The notes: generated from the sequence alone by a model not told the origin. Shown: positions 35,089 to 44,426, counted from the first letter of the stretch. The stretch: DNA of 64,000 nucleotides from Janthinobacterium sp. FW305-129 (GCF_020858115.1 NZ_JACYMM010000001.1:124001-188000); one strand, 5' to 3'. Program-made: numbers and translations.

Positions 35089-35180
35089 GTAGCGAGCGGC
35101 GGCGATTTGTGGCCGAGAAGCGCAACCGTACATAAGTACGGTGAGCATCGCAGGCCGCAAAGCGCCCCGCGCAGCCGATT
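35089..35180 (+). repeat. Folded intergenic repeat, copy B
   Basis: Same core as copy A. Inner hairpin ACCGTAC / GTACGGT with loop ATAA (35125-35142) is enclosed by TTTGTGGCC / GGCCGCAAA (35106-35114 with 35153-35161). Immediately to the left is a separate perfect hairpin ACGCTTG-CTG-CAAGCGT (35074-35090), possibly a terminator stem. No outer complementary arms like those of copies A and C were found. It lies between two small minus-strand genes. Confidence 0.85.
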
Positions 35181-35193
35181 TGGCCAGCCGTCA

Positions 35194-35400
35194 TCACCCA
35201 GCGCGAATGGCGCGGATCTGCTGGGCGGTTTCTTCGATCTCGCGATACGCTTCCTGGATATAGCCATTGATCGGATGCCCATCCATCCACTCGAAATACG
35301 CGCGCTCGTCGTGTTTGATGGCAAAAGGGACGTGGTGGTCGCGTATCGACTCGGCCGTCTCGCGCACCAGCGAGGCAAAAAGCAGCTCCAGAGTTTCCAT
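35194..35400 (-). CDS. Small hypothetical protein, 68 aa
   Basis: The ATG at 35400 follows AAGG at eight bases; the frame continues upstream without a better site. A soluble helical acidic protein (METLELLFASLVRETAESIR, then AYREIEETAQQIRAIR). I do not recognise a family. It lies just right of repeat copy B. Confidence 0.6.
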   Translation of the reverse strand: METLELLFASLVRETAESIRDHHVPFAIKHDERAYFEWMDGHPINGYIQEAYREIEETAQQIRAIRAG

Positions 35401-35506
35401 GATGGTCACCTTGCGGGACAGGAATGCAGAGTATTCAATGTAGCACAAAGCGCGCTGCCGCCCACGCCGGCGCTGATGCCGTGCGCGCCTGTCGGTCGTC
35501 CCTTCC

Positions 35507-36076
35507 TCAGGCCGGATGGCCGATATGCTCGTACAGGATCACGCAGCCGATGACGATCAGCACCAGGCCGCCCACCAGTTCGGCGCGCCGCCCGGCGATG
35601 GTGCCCAGTACGCGGCCCAGCATCACGCCCAGGGTCACCATGACGAAGGTGGAAAAGCCGATGGCGGCGGCCGTGACGACGATGTTGGCGCCCAGCAAGG
35701 CCAGGCCGGCGCCCACGACCATGGCGTCGATGCTGGTGGCCAGGCCCGTGACGGCCAGCACCCAGAACGAGTGCGATTGCGCGGGGGCTTCTTCCTCGTC
35801 GGCGTCGGAGAGGGCATTGCGTATCATCAACAGGCCGATGATGCCCAGCAGGCTGAAGGCGATCCAGTGGTCCCACGCTTCCACGTAGGGCGCGGCCACG
35901 CTGCCCAGGGCCCAGCCGATGAGGGGCGTGATGGCTTCGATGACGCCAAAGATCAGGCCCGTGCGCAGCGCCTCGCGCCATTGCGGCTTGTGCAGGGCGG
36001 CGCCCTTGCCCACGGCGGCCGCGAAGGCATCGGTGGACATGGCAAGCGAGAGGGCGGCGGTGGCGGCGAAATTCAT
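35507..36076 (-). CDS. mntP: MntP family manganese efflux pump
   Basis: 189 residues with six membrane segments in two similar halves, each with the conserved acidic motif: [18 protein letters not shown] near the N terminus and [19 protein letters not shown] in the middle. The charged loop [12 protein letters not shown] separates the halves. It exports Mn2+ across the inner membrane. No yybP-ykoY manganese riboswitch is visible in the short upstream gap, so regulation is unknown. Next to uppP on the same strand, with a gap of about 58 bases. Confidence 0.92.
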   Translation of the reverse strand: MNFAATAALSLAMSTDAFAAAVGKGAALHKPQWREALRTGLIFGVIEAITPLIGWALGSVAAPYVEAWDHWIAFSLLGIIGLLMIRNALSDADEEEAPAQSHSFWVLAVTGLATSIDAMVVGAGLALLGANIVVTAAAIGFSTFVMVTLGVMLGRVLGTIAGRRAELVGGLVLIVIGCVILYEHIGHPA

Positions 36077-36134
36077 CGTTGGCTTTCTGTAAAACCTGGC
36101 TGGGATGTATGTATGAACTAGAAACCCGGCGATT

Positions 36135-36989
36135 TTACCCTACGTACAGCACCACCAGCGAGGCCAGCAGGCAATAGGCGCCAAAGAAATGCCAGCGGCC
36201 CTGTTCCAGCCAGCGCGACAGCCAGCGCAGGGCCAGCAAGCCGGCCAGGAACGACAGCAGCATGCCCAGCAGGCTGGGTCCCAGCAGGTGCAGCAGGCTG
36301 TTGCCGTGTTCCAGATGGTCCAGGCTGCCATTTGCCACGGCCTGGTAAAAGCGCCAGCCTTCCTTGACGAGCACGGCCGGCGTCAGCACGACGGCCAGGG
36401 CGAAGCTGAATTCCTCCGCGCGGCGCTGCGGCACGCCCATGGCGATGCCGGCCGAAATGGTGGCGCCCGAGCGGGAAAAGCCGCGGAAGGGCAGGCACAG
36501 GCCTTGCACGGCGCCGATCAGCATCGCCTTGCCGATGGACAAGGTGCCATGCTGGCGTGCCTGCAGGCGCGACGACACAATGATCAGCACGCCAGCGGCA
36601 GCCAGGGCGGCAGCCATCAGTTTCGCATTGCCGAACAGGTGCTCGATTTCAAAGCCGGGCGCATCCTTGCTCATGACGTGGGTGATTCCCTTGAGCAAGC
36701 CGAAGCCGACGATGCCCGTCAGGGCCGTGGCGGCCGCCAGCAGCAGCACATTGCGGCGGAAGGCGGTGGCCGAACTGAAATACGTGGCGCGCCAGGATGC
36801 CCAGAAATACACGATGACGGCGAACATGGTGCCCGTATGCAGCATCACCAGCAGCATGGTCAGCTCGGGCGAGGTCGGGTCCAGTCCCATCCATTTTTCC
36901 GCCATGATGACGTGGGCGGAGCTGGACACGGGCAGCAGCTCGGCGAAACCCTGGACGATGGAAAGGATAAATAATTGCAAAAAGCTCAT
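36135..36989 (-). CDS. uppP: Undecaprenyl-diphosphatase
   Basis: 284 residues from ATG 36989; the frame extends 17 codons upstream but [20 protein letters not shown] is the normal family start. It removes phosphate from undecaprenyl diphosphate to recycle the lipid carrier for peptidoglycan synthesis and can confer bacitracin resistance. The two active-site motifs are present: [14 protein letters not shown] (Glu-rich motif) and [15 protein letters not shown] (PGxSRSG-like). About eight membrane segments. Confidence 0.93.
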   Translation of the reverse strand: MSFLQLFILSIVQGFAELLPVSSSAHVIMAEKWMGLDPTSPELTMLLVMLHTGTMFAVIVYFWASWRATYFSSATAFRRNVLLLAAATALTGIVGFGLLKGITHVMSKDAPGFEIEHLFGNAKLMAAALAAAGVLIIVSSRLQARQHGTLSIGKAMLIGAVQGLCLPFRGFSRSGATISAGIAMGVPQRRAEEFSFALAVVLTPAVLVKEGWRFYQAVANGSLDHLEHGNSLLHLLGPSLLGMLLSFLAGLLALRWLSRWLEQGRWHFFGAYCLLASLVVLYVG

Positions 36990-37064
36990 GGGGAAGGGAC
37001 TTGGATGGAAACGCAGGGCCGCCGATTTTACCCGCCCCATCGCGCGCCTGAGCCGTGCGCGCCA

Positions 37065-37685
37065 TTACAGTTTGTCCATGTTGGCGCAAGCGAGCAGCAC
37101 GCCGAGCGCCATCAGCAGCGTGCCGATCAGCCGGTCGATGGTGCGCTGGTGCTTGACCATGCGCAAACGAAAGCTTGCTTGCGAGAAAAAGATGGCCACC
37201 AGGGCAAACCACGCGAGGTGGATGGCGGACATGCACAGGCCGTAGGCGAACTGCACACGCAATGGCGTGCCGGGCTGCACCACCTGCGTATAGGTGCTGA
37301 TGACGAACAAGGTGGTTTTCGGGTTCAGGGCATTCGTCAGGAAGCCGTTGAGCAGGATCGTGCGCCGGGGCACGCTGGCGCCGCCCTGCAGGTCGATGAC
37401 GAGGCCCGCGCGGTTGCTCCAGGTTTGCCAGCCGATGGCGATCAGGTACACGGCGCCAGCAAACTTGATCACCGTAAACCAGGCCGGTGAGCTGGCGATG
37501 AGCAGCCCCACGCCAAACATCGTATAGAACACGTGCACTTGCACGCCCAGCGCGATGCCGAGCGCGGCCTGCAAGCCCGCGCGGCGGCCATGCAGATAGC
37601 TGTTGCGCGTGACCATGGCGAAATCGGGGCCGGGGACGATGGCGGCCAGCAGGGTAATCAATGCAACGGCAAGCAATGCAATCAT
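37065..37685 (-). CDS. LysE/RhtB family amino-acid exporter
   Basis: 206 residues with six membrane segments. The family signature is clear: IVPGPDFAMVTRNSYLHGRR near the N terminus, AGAVYLIAIGWQTW, and FLTNALNPKTTLFVI in the middle. It exports amino acids or related metabolites. AAGGAAG lies upstream of the ATG. It is divergent from a LysR gene, an arrangement often seen for LysE-type exporters, so the LysR protein probably controls it. Confidence 0.92.
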   Translation of the reverse strand: MIALLAVALITLLAAIVPGPDFAMVTRNSYLHGRRAGLQAALGIALGVQVHVFYTMFGVGLLIASSPAWFTVIKFAGAVYLIAIGWQTWSNRAGLVIDLQGGASVPRRTILLNGFLTNALNPKTTLFVISTYTQVVQPGTPLRVQFAYGLCMSAIHLAWFALVAIFFSQASFRLRMVKHQRTIDRLIGTLLMALGVLLACANMDKL

Positions 37686-37781
37686 GTATCTTCCTTGGAG
37701 AATGGCGGCCGCATGGCAATCGGTGAGTATTCATCGCCTGTATGGCAAGGCACTTCGCCCTTGCCGGTGGCCTGAAGACGC

Positions 37782-37795
37782 ATTATCCGTATAAT
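37782..37795. promoter_or_regulatory. Candidate LysR operator between lysE-type and lysR genes
   Basis: ATTAT-CCGT-ATAAT is a perfect inverted repeat with the T-N11-A style of LysR-type boxes, in the 168-base divergent region and 59 bases before the lysR start. It also resembles a -10 on either strand, so binding could repress both genes. Confidence 0.45.
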
Positions 37796-37853
37796 GGCGG
37801 ACGATGAAAAACGATGATATCTTGCCGATATACGTGAGAAAAAATGACAGATC

Positions 37854-38741
37854 ATGAGCAGACAGACAGCACTCGGTAGCTTGCGTTTCTTCGAGGCGGC
37901 CGCCAGGCTGGGCAGCTTCGTCCAGGCGGCGGACGAGCTGCACGTGACGCACGGGGCGGTCAGCCGGCAAATCCGCCTGCTGGAAACGTCGCTGGGCACG
38001 CCCCTGTTCGAACGGCGCAACCGCGGCGTCTTCCTCACCGCGCCGGGCGCGCAGTTGCGCGATGCCGTCCAGCAAGCGTTCGAGCGGCTCGACGCCGCCC
38101 TCGAAGCCGTGCGCCAGCCGGTGCGTCAGGGGCCGCTGGTGGTGTCGTGCGAGCCGACGATCGCGATGAAATGGCTGATACCGCGCCTCGGCGACTTTTA
38201 CCGGCGGCATCCCGAGGTGCCGCTGCACCTGTTCGCCTCGGGCGGGCCGGTGGCGTTCCAGCGCGATGCGGTGGACGTGGCGCTGCGCCGCAACGATTTT
38301 GCGTGGGATGGGGCACTGCATGCGGAAAAGGTGTGCGAGGAATGGATCGCGCCCGTGTGCGCGCCGGCCCTGCTGCGGCAAGGCCGGCTGGACCTGTCCG
38401 CGCAGCGCCTGCTGCACACGGCGTCGCGCCCGGCCGCCTGGACGCACTGGCGCGCCGCCGGCGCGGACGACGGCAGCCACGGCCACGGCGACAGCCAGAC
38501 CTACGAGCATTTCTACCTGAGCCTGCAAGCGGCTTGCGCCGGCCTGGGCGTGGCGATCGGCTCCATCTTCATGGTGCGCGAAGAGATCGACAGCGGGCGT
38601 CTGGTCGCGCCCCTGGGTTTCCGGCGCGACGGCAGCGGCTATTTCCTGCTGTCGCCGCTGCCATTCGACGGCGATGCGCGCCGCACCACCTTGCTGCGCT
38701 GGCTGCGCGAGCAGATGGGGCAGGCGCTGCCGGTGGCGTAG
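37854..38741 (+). CDS. LysR family transcriptional regulator (GcvA-like)
   Basis: 295 residues. The N-terminal winged helix-turn-helix is typical of the GcvA branch: LGSLRFFEAAARLGSFVQAA, DELHVTHGAVSRQIRLLETS, GTPLFERRNRGVFLT. The effector domain (~95-290) has GPLVVSCEPTIAMKWLIPRL and AACAGLGVAIGSIFMVREEI. It binds DNA as a tetramer. Divergent from the LysE-type exporter, its likely target. It is not a good PhcA candidate, as it lacks linkage to the Phc-like operon. Confidence 0.92.
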   Translation: MSRQTALGSLRFFEAAARLGSFVQAADELHVTHGAVSRQIRLLETSLGTPLFERRNRGVFLTAPGAQLRDAVQQAFERLDAALEAVRQPVRQGPLVVSCEPTIAMKWLIPRLGDFYRRHPEVPLHLFASGGPVAFQRDAVDVALRRNDFAWDGALHAEKVCEEWIAPVCAPALLRQGRLDLSAQRLLHTASRPAAWTHWRAAGADDGSHGHGDSQTYEHFYLSLQAACAGLGVAIGSIFMVREEIDSGRLVAPLGFRRDGSGYFLLSPLPFDGDARRTTLLRWLREQMGQALPVA

Positions 38742-38750
38742 CCGTCCTGC

Positions 38751-39614
38751 TTACTGGGGCGCGGCGGCCGGCTTGAACACGGCGCGGAACGCTTTTAACG
38801 CTGCCGGATGGTAGATGGTGCCATGGGTTTCGGCCGGCATCTTTTCCTGGTGCCACTGCAAGCCGGAAGGTGCCTGTTTTGCCAGCACGTCGGCCAGGCG
38901 CTGCACTTCCACGGCAATGCCCGCTTCGCTGCTGGACGCCAGGTACAGGCTGTGCTTGCCTGGCTTGCCCTTGGCCAGCAACTCCGCCGCCTGGCGCGGC
39001 AGGGCGCCCTGGTTCCACCACAGGCTGGGGTCGAAGGCCAGGTAATGGTCGAACAGCTGCGGTTCCAGCAGATAGGTTTCCACCACGAACAGGCCCCCCA
39101 GCGATTCGCCGACGATGGCCGTCTCGCCCGTCGTGCGGTAGCGGCGCTTGACTTCCGGCATCAGTTCATCACGGATGAAGGCCCGGTAGGCTTGCGAACC
39201 GCCCACGACGGGAGCGATCTTGCGGTCTGTCGCGCTGTCCGTCGGCCCCGTCAGGTCGCGCCGGCGCTGCGTGTTTTGCATGCCGACCAGCATGAACGGA
39301 CGCATCGTGCCATTCGCTACCGACACTTGCAGCAAGCCGGCCACGTGTAAAAAGTCTTCGGCCACGCCGCCGTCCGGCATGTACAGCACGGGCAGCGGTG
39401 CGTCGGGCGGCGTATCCCAGGCGCGCGCCATGTACACATTGATGTGGCGTTTTTCTTTCAGCGCCTGCGAATCGATGCTGAAACTTTCGCCGATGACGAG
39501 CGGCGCGGCTGCGCTGGAGGAAGCGGCAGCGGCGGGCGCGGCATTGGCGAGGTGGAAGGAGCTGGACAGCAGCAGGGCGGCGGTGAGGTGCAGTGCAAGG
39601 CAAGAGCGGCGCAT
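38751..39614 (-). CDS. Exported alpha/beta-hydrolase-fold esterase
   Basis: 287 residues from ATG 39614, which follows AGGAAA at four bases and begins a signal peptide (MRRSCLALHLTAALLLSSSF to ANA). The putative-esterase family (PF00756, esterase D/IroE-like) is shown by KRHINVYMARAWD, LPVLYMPDGG, the nucleophile elbow VGESLGGLFVVETYL and the late His in AETHGTIYHPA. Relatives include siderophore esterases of the periplasm, so a role in releasing iron is possible, but it is not next to siderophore genes. Convergent with lysR. Confidence 0.87.
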   Translation of the reverse strand: MRRSCLALHLTAALLLSSSFHLANAAPAAAASSSAAAPLVIGESFSIDSQALKEKRHINVYMARAWDTPPDAPLPVLYMPDGGVAEDFLHVAGLLQVSVANGTMRPFMLVGMQNTQRRRDLTGPTDSATDRKIAPVVGGSQAYRAFIRDELMPEVKRRYRTTGETAIVGESLGGLFVVETYLLEPQLFDHYLAFDPSLWWNQGALPRQAAELLAKGKPGKHSLYLASSSEAGIAVEVQRLADVLAKQAPSGLQWHQEKMPAETHGTIYHPAALKAFRAVFKPAAAPQ

Positions 39615-39701
39615 GTTTTCCTGTGATAAGTAAGTTGGATCGATGGCATGTACTCGTATAGACATGCCACCAAGCAATTCTATCTTATCTTTGATGCAGC
39701 C

Positions 39702-40343
39702 TTACTTGATCGTCAAGAGTTTTCGCTCGAGCACGATACCGGCCTTGTCGATCGTGTAGGCGACCAGCAGCGCGCCATCGTCGGCGCAGGCGTGGCAGGT
39801 GATCAGGGGCGTGGAAAACAGCACGCTCTGGCCGCCATCGGCCGTCGCCGTACTGCCGACGAACTCGGCGGGCGCAAACGGCATGGCATCCGGGTGGGCG
39901 GCGGTAAACGCTTGCCATGCAGGCGTGGCGCGGTCTTCCTCGCGCACGGAGTGCTCGTCGACGTCGATGGCGGCGCCATCGCTGCCGATCAGCAAGGTGC
40001 TTTCATTCGTGTTGGCGCGAAACGGATAGGTGACGGTGGCCAGCGCCACCTTGCCCAGCGGGCGCCAGGCAGAGATGTAACCTGCCATGTTTGCCCTGAC
40101 CAGCATCCTGGCGGCGGCGATGGCTTGCGGGTGCGCACCGGTACGCTGCATGGTGCGCAACATGCAGACGTCGGGCGCGGAGTGCGATTGCCCGCTGCGG
40201 CAGGTTGACAGCGAGCGTTCCTGCCAGACGGCACGCGCATCGATGGGCCCCGTCTCTTCGGCATGGACGGCCTGCATGGCGACCAAACCGGAAAAGGCCA
40301 ATACGGCGCAGCTGGCTACATGGCGGGAGATTGATGTGGGCAT
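39702..40343 (-). CDS. Exported hypothetical protein, 213 aa
   Basis: The ATG at 40343 has AAAGGA at about seven bases and begins a signal peptide (MPTSISRHVASCAVLAFSGL to VHA). The mature part has four cysteines, of which the first two (CRSGQSHSAPDVC) and last two (CHAC) may form disulfides. No family recognised. It lies upstream of the exported esterase on the same strand, with a gap of 87 bases. Confidence 0.7.
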   Translation of the reverse strand: MPTSISRHVASCAVLAFSGLVAMQAVHAEETGPIDARAVWQERSLSTCRSGQSHSAPDVCMLRTMQRTGAHPQAIAAARMLVRANMAGYISAWRPLGKVALATVTYPFRANTNESTLLIGSDGAAIDVDEHSVREEDRATPAWQAFTAAHPDAMPFAPAEFVGSTATADGGQSVLFSTPLITCHACADDGALLVAYTIDKAGIVLERKLLTIK

Positions 40344-40427
40344 GGGGAGTCCTTTCAGTGCGGGAAACAAGGTATCGTCACCGATTATAGAAGGCGGGCC
40401 GTGCCCGCCCGCGCACCGCAGGCCCGT

Positions 40428-40760
40428 TCAGCGCTTCTTTGCCGCCGCCTGGCGCAGGGCCTTGGCTTCCTGCTTGTTGGGAATGTGCGGGCGCGTGGCC
40501 AGCTCAGCCTTGACGGCGGCGATGGCGGCGCCGAACTGCTGTTCGGCTTGCGCGGGGCTGGCGCCCGCATAATCCTGCTGATTGGACTGGGCGGCACGCA
40601 GCCGGCGCAGCAGCGCCAGCAATTGCCTGGCGTGCAGGGCAGGCAAGTCTAGCGCCAGCGCTTGCGCGACCACGGCGCCTTCCACATGGTCGGGATCGAG
40701 CAGGCGCAGCAAGGCCAGGCCTGCCGGCTGGGCGACGGGTGTCAGTTTGGGTTTATCCAC
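40428..40760 (-). CDS. Hypothetical protein, 110 aa
   Basis: The GTG at 40760 is the best start: VDKPKLTP begins a natural N terminus and GGA lies seven bases upstream. The protein is helical, Ala- and Leu-rich (VAQALALDLPALHARQLLAL) with a Lys/Arg tail (KQEAKALRQAAAKKR). No family recognised. It lies 25 bases after the gene at 40786-41472 on the same strand. Confidence 0.55.
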   Translation of the reverse strand: MDKPKLTPVAQPAGLALLRLLDPDHVEGAVVAQALALDLPALHARQLLALLRRLRAAQSNQQDYAGASPAQAEQQFGAAIAAVKAELATRPHIPNKQEAKALRQAAAKKR

Positions 40761-40785
40761 CGGCAGTCCATAGATGAGTGAAGGA

Positions 40786-41472
40786 TTACAGGTACTCCCA
40801 GATTTCATCGAAAGTTTCGCGCGCGAAATCGTTGCGCCACGCTTCCGAGTCCTTTTCGCGGCTGACGGCAAACGCGGCGCGCCAGGTCTGCTTCGGCGAG
40901 CTCGTGTAGGTGGCGGCGATCTTTTGCAGGCCGGCCTTGCATTGCTCGACCTTGCAGCCGCTCTTCGCCAGTTGTTTGGCGGCAGCCGCCCATGCCACTG
41001 GCACCTTGACGAGCTGGCATTCGAAGCTGACGACGGCCGTCTGCATGCCGTTTCCCACCGTCACGGGGTCGGCCTTGGTGGCCTGGCACGCGGCGCCATT
41101 CATGGCGGCGATGACGTTCGCGGCCAGCTGTTCGGCGGCAGGCGTGACGGCCGCGTGCATGGCGGCGGGGAACAGGTCGGCGATCAGCTTGCCGGTTTCT
41201 TTCGGGAATTTCTCATCCGTCTCCTTCAATCCGCTGTACGACGCGTATTCGGCGCTCTGGTGGCCCGCCAGGCGCGTGGGGCGCAGGTAGGCGTTGAGCT
41301 GGGCGACGCTCGCTTCATCGTGGTTGATGATGGTCTTGATGTACAGGTTCGCCACGTCGACGGGCGCCAGTACCACGGCGGTGTCGGCGGCAATGGCGGG
41401 CTGCGCCAGCGCCACGGCGGTAAAGGCTGCCGCCAGCAGGGCGGTACGCGATGTTGCTACTGTTTGGTGCAT
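40786..41472 (-). CDS. Exported hypothetical protein, 228 aa
   Basis: The ATG at 41472 follows GGAG at eight bases and opens a signal peptide (MHQTVATSRTALLAAAFTAV to AIAA). The mature part is helical, with four cysteines (AACQA, FECQL, SGCKVEQC) that could pair in the periplasm, and it ends in EAWRNDFARETFDEIWEYL. I do not recognise the family. The frame continues far upstream into the next gene, but that extension is a shadow. Confidence 0.68.
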   Translation of the reverse strand: MHQTVATSRTALLAAAFTAVALAQPAIAADTAVVLAPVDVANLYIKTIINHDEASVAQLNAYLRPTRLAGHQSAEYASYSGLKETDEKFPKETGKLIADLFPAAMHAAVTPAAEQLAANVIAAMNGAACQATKADPVTVGNGMQTAVVSFECQLVKVPVAWAAAAKQLAKSGCKVEQCKAGLQKIAATYTSSPKQTWRAAFAVSREKDSEAWRNDFARETFDEIWEYL

Positions 41473-41569
41473 GTATGTTCTCCACGATTCGATGTCAGGC
41501 GCCAAAAGATGCTTTATAGCAACTCTGGCGCGCGCATTATAGATGGTGAAAGTCATAACGTTGCACACT

Positions 41570-43240
41570 TTAGGCGTGCGTCTTGCTCGCCGCTTGCACC
41601 AGGGCCAGCAGCAGCTCCTTGCGCCGGCCCTGGGCCTTGCGCGCCAAAGTGGCCAGTTTTTCCAGCTTGCCCCAGATGGGATACAGCATGTGCTCGACCA
41701 GATAGCCGTCCAGCCCCTGCAGTTGCTGGCAGAATAACTCCAGTTTCTCCACATCTTCCAGTTCCGCCTGGATTTTTACTTTTGCGTTATCCGTGCACGC
41801 GCGCAGGCACGCCGCCAGCACGGGAGCGGAGTCTGGCGTGACGCCATGCTTTTCGGCAAAGGCCGCCGTGAACTGGTCCTGCACGGACTGGTGTTCCTCG
41901 TCGACGTTGGCCATGTAGTGCTGCACCAGCGGGAAATAACGGGCGTCGAGCAAGCCCAGGCCGAACGTGGCGTAACTGCCGGGCATGCAATTCTTTTCGC
42001 CTTCCGTGTCGGCATAGAATTCGAATTGCTCGATGGCGGCGCGCGCATACGCTGCCAGCTGCGGCTGCAGGGCGGGATGGGCGAGGGCGTTGGCAAAGAA
42101 GCGGTGCGTGTCGGACCTGGCCAGGCCTTTCAAGGGAAGATATTCCTTGACCTTGGACTTGAGCTTGATCTGGTAGCTTTTCGGGAAACCGTTGCTCAGC
42201 AAATGCGTGATGAAGGCCAGCGCCTGCGCATACGCGCCTTCCTCTTCGCGGGCGATGCTGATGGTGATGGTGGCAAACACGTCGTTGGCGCGGCATTCCA
42301 GCTGGGCATTTTTCAGGTGGATGGCGTCGGGCGCGAAAGTGCCGCTGCCTTCCTTGAGCATGCGCACGGCCCGCTCGCTGCCCAGTTCGCGCGCGATTTC
42401 CAGGAATTTCAGGCCTGTCGATTTGGCATAGCTCGGTTCATGGCGCAAGATCATGACGGCGCCGTACAGCAGCAGGTCGATGGGCGCCAGCGCCTGCCTG
42501 TCAAGCGCCGCGCCCGTTTTCAGGGTGTATTCGGTGGCACGGTAGCTTGATTGCTGCATATCATAGAACTGCGGCAGGAACTGCTTTTCCGCCCACGCCG
42601 ACACGGCCTGGATGATATCGCTGCGGTGTTCTGCCAGCGCCTGTGGCCGTGACTTGTTCAGTTGCTCGATGCGCTCGAATTGGGTGATCGTCCAGGCGAT
42701 ATCGGGTTGAGGGAACAGGTGGGGATCGAGCAGGTGGCGCGCCAGGAAGAAGGTTTCCAGCTTTTTCGTCGGACGGTTGCCGTGCTCGAGTTTTTGCGCG
42801 ACATACGCGCGTATGTTCTCCAGCAATGTCTGGCGCTTGCCTGCGTTGACATACTCGAGCAGGTTCAGGTGCAGCATGCCCTGCGCCGTCTGGAACTTGC
42901 CGCGAAAGCTGAAGCGGTAATCGACGAAGGGCGTGTCGGCCAGTGTTTCCAGCTTCGCCCGCACGAGGGCGGCCAGCCGGGGCGCGATGCTGTCGCGCAC
43001 GACGGCTTCATCGAGGCGCGATGGCGTCCTCGGTGCGACATCCTCGGTATCGGCCAGATGGAAATCGTCGGCCGTGGTGCGTCCCGGTTTGTAGTCGAGC
43101 AGGAAATCGTTAAAGATTCCCATTTGCAAGGTTGTCCGCTTCACGGCGGCTTCCAGGTCGGTGCGCTTGAGGCGCTCGGCAAACCACGCTTCGATTGCCG
43201 CCGTCATTTCCGCCGTTGCCTGTTCTTGCAGTGTGCTCAT
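41570..43240 (-). CDS. Large hypothetical cytosolic protein, 556 aa
   Basis: The ATG at 43240 (MSTLQEQATAEM) follows GAGAGG; an ATG six codons upstream is less likely. The whole length is predicted helical, without signal peptide or membrane segment, and resembles a repeat-type solenoid: FFLARHLLDPHLF, LLLYGAVMILRHEP, LKFLEIARELGSERAVRMLK, AYARAAIEQFEFYADTEG. I cannot assign a family with confidence. No catalytic motif is obvious. It is single in its surroundings and has core-like base composition. Confidence 0.75.
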   Translation of the reverse strand: MSTLQEQATAEMTAAIEAWFAERLKRTDLEAAVKRTTLQMGIFNDFLLDYKPGRTTADDFHLADTEDVAPRTPSRLDEAVVRDSIAPRLAALVRAKLETLADTPFVDYRFSFRGKFQTAQGMLHLNLLEYVNAGKRQTLLENIRAYVAQKLEHGNRPTKKLETFFLARHLLDPHLFPQPDIAWTITQFERIEQLNKSRPQALAEHRSDIIQAVSAWAEKQFLPQFYDMQQSSYRATEYTLKTGAALDRQALAPIDLLLYGAVMILRHEPSYAKSTGLKFLEIARELGSERAVRMLKEGSGTFAPDAIHLKNAQLECRANDVFATITISIAREEEGAYAQALAFITHLLSNGFPKSYQIKLKSKVKEYLPLKGLARSDTHRFFANALAHPALQPQLAAYARAAIEQFEFYADTEGEKNCMPGSYATFGLGLLDARYFPLVQHYMANVDEEHQSVQDQFTAAFAEKHGVTPDSAPVLAACLRACTDNAKVKIQAELEDVEKLELFCQQLQGLDGYLVEHMLYPIWGKLEKLATLARKAQGRRKELLLALVQAASKTHA

Positions 43241-43674
43241 CGTCTGTTGCCTCTCCATTCATGTTGCGTTTGCGCTATTGATGCGCGGCAGTATAAAACA
43301 TGCCGCCGCGGCGCGCCGCGCGCAACGGTGTCCGGGGCGGGCGAAGAGCGTGATCTTTCGCATAATGTTGCATGCCTGGCCGCTTTGCGGCGTATGGCAA
43401 CGCCGCTTTTGTATTTCTGCACAGATCATCAAGTAAATGCAGGTATGGCTGGACGGAAATGTTACATCTGGGTATTCTGCGCATCTGATACTTATTTCTA
43501 TACAGAAAAAGGTAAGAGGGCGGTCCACGTCCGCGGCAATGCGGCGCGCACTGCCACGCAAGGTCAGGCATGCAAAGGTGAAGTCGTCCGCTTGCTGAGC
43601 GAAACGGTCGTGTTTCGGCTCGCGGCGGGCAGGGAACAGTGCTGTCATCTTTAAAATAGTAGGAGAGGTTGCTC
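43241..43674. other. Intergenic region between divergent genes
   Basis: About 430 bases with no convincing gene. It separates the divergent 556-aa protein gene and the DUF3334 gene and must hold both promoters. The centre (43370-43510) is relatively AT-rich. The weak frames here have no ribosome-binding site. Confidence 0.5.
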
Positions 43675-44367
43675 ATGGATGCAGAAAAGGATGTTGTGTA
43701 CGGTACAGAAGATTTGTTGATGAGTTTGTGCAACTCGGTGGTTCGGGTGCTCAACGTTGCAACGCAAAGCAAGGTCAATTATTCAGGCATGGTGCAGCGC
43801 ATCACCAAGACGGGCCTGAAGCCGGACATCGGCTGTTTCGTCATGTTCGATGGCGGTTTCACGGGCCTGGTGGTGCTCAATTTTGCCGCCGATACGGCGA
43901 TGGAAATCTACGAGCGCTACATGTTGCACATGGGTATGCCGAAGTCGGAGCTGGCCAGCTTCTACACTTCGGACGAAGTGTCGAACATCATGGGCGAGCT
44001 GATGAACCAGATCGTGGGCGATTTCACTGGCAAGGTACGCCGTGAATTGCAAACGAACATCACCCAGAGCCAGCCGAAGATGCTGGTGCTGAACAAGCAG
44101 GTGATGCTCAGCGTCGACACGCCGCTGGACCGGCCGGAAATGCGCCGCGTCACTTTCTACACGGAAAAGAACAATATTTTCTATCTGGAACTGGCGATCG
44201 ACCGTACCGAGTTCATCAAGCTGCACGATTTCGATTCGCGCGAAGTCGACGCCGATTCGCTGATGGATAGCGAATACGCGAACCGCGAACGGGAAACGGT
44301 CCCCGCGCCTGCGGCGGAGCCGGAAGACGACGACAACGCCGACCTGCTCAAGTCGCTGGGCATGTAA
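43675..44367 (+). CDS. DUF3334 family protein, CheX/CheC-like
   Basis: 230 residues; the ATG at 43675 has a strong AGGAGAGG six bases upstream. The domain (~residues 10-190) has the two-helix signature of CheC/CheX-type phosphatases in relaxed form: SDEVSNIMGELMNQIVGDFT and, earlier, GTEDLLMSLCNSVVRVLNVA. The C-terminal tail is acidic and disordered and ends in the motif DDDNADLLKSLGM. It is cytosolic. By fold it may act on phospho-response-regulators or flagellar control, but there are no chemotaxis genes nearby; I assign DUF3334 from memory of the family. Confidence 0.75.
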   Translation: MDAEKDVVYGTEDLLMSLCNSVVRVLNVATQSKVNYSGMVQRITKTGLKPDIGCFVMFDGGFTGLVVLNFAADTAMEIYERYMLHMGMPKSELASFYTSDEVSNIMGELMNQIVGDFTGKVRRELQTNITQSQPKMLVLNKQVMLSVDTPLDRPEMRRVTFYTEKNNIFYLELAIDRTEFIKLHDFDSREVDADSLMDSEYANRERETVPAPAAEPEDDDNADLLKSLGM

Positions 44368-44383
44368 GCGGATGTCTCCGGGA

Positions 44384-44413
44384 GCGGCCGGCGGCAGGTT
44401 TGCCGCCGGCCGC
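44384..44413. terminator. 13-bp GC hairpin between convergent genes
   Basis: GCGGCCGGCGGCA / TGCCGCCGGCCGC is a perfect 13-bp stem with a 4-base loop between the DUF3334 and GNAT genes. There is no T-tract, but its strength and position suggest a bidirectional transcription end. Confidence 0.6.
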
Positions 44414-44426
44414 TGCCATATGCAGC

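Noticed and set aside
36077-36134. yybP-ykoY manganese riboswitch near mntP
   Set aside because: The gap is under 60 bases and shows none of the conserved aptamer sequence.
37854-38741. The LysR gene as PhcA, the master regulator of Phc systems
   Set aside because: Its N terminus is of GcvA type and it is divergent from a LysE-type exporter, which explains its position better.
43259-43648. 129-codon minus-strand frame upstream of the DUF3334 gene
   Set aside because: No ribosome-binding site, odd Cys/Arg/Ile composition, and it lies in a divergent promoter region.
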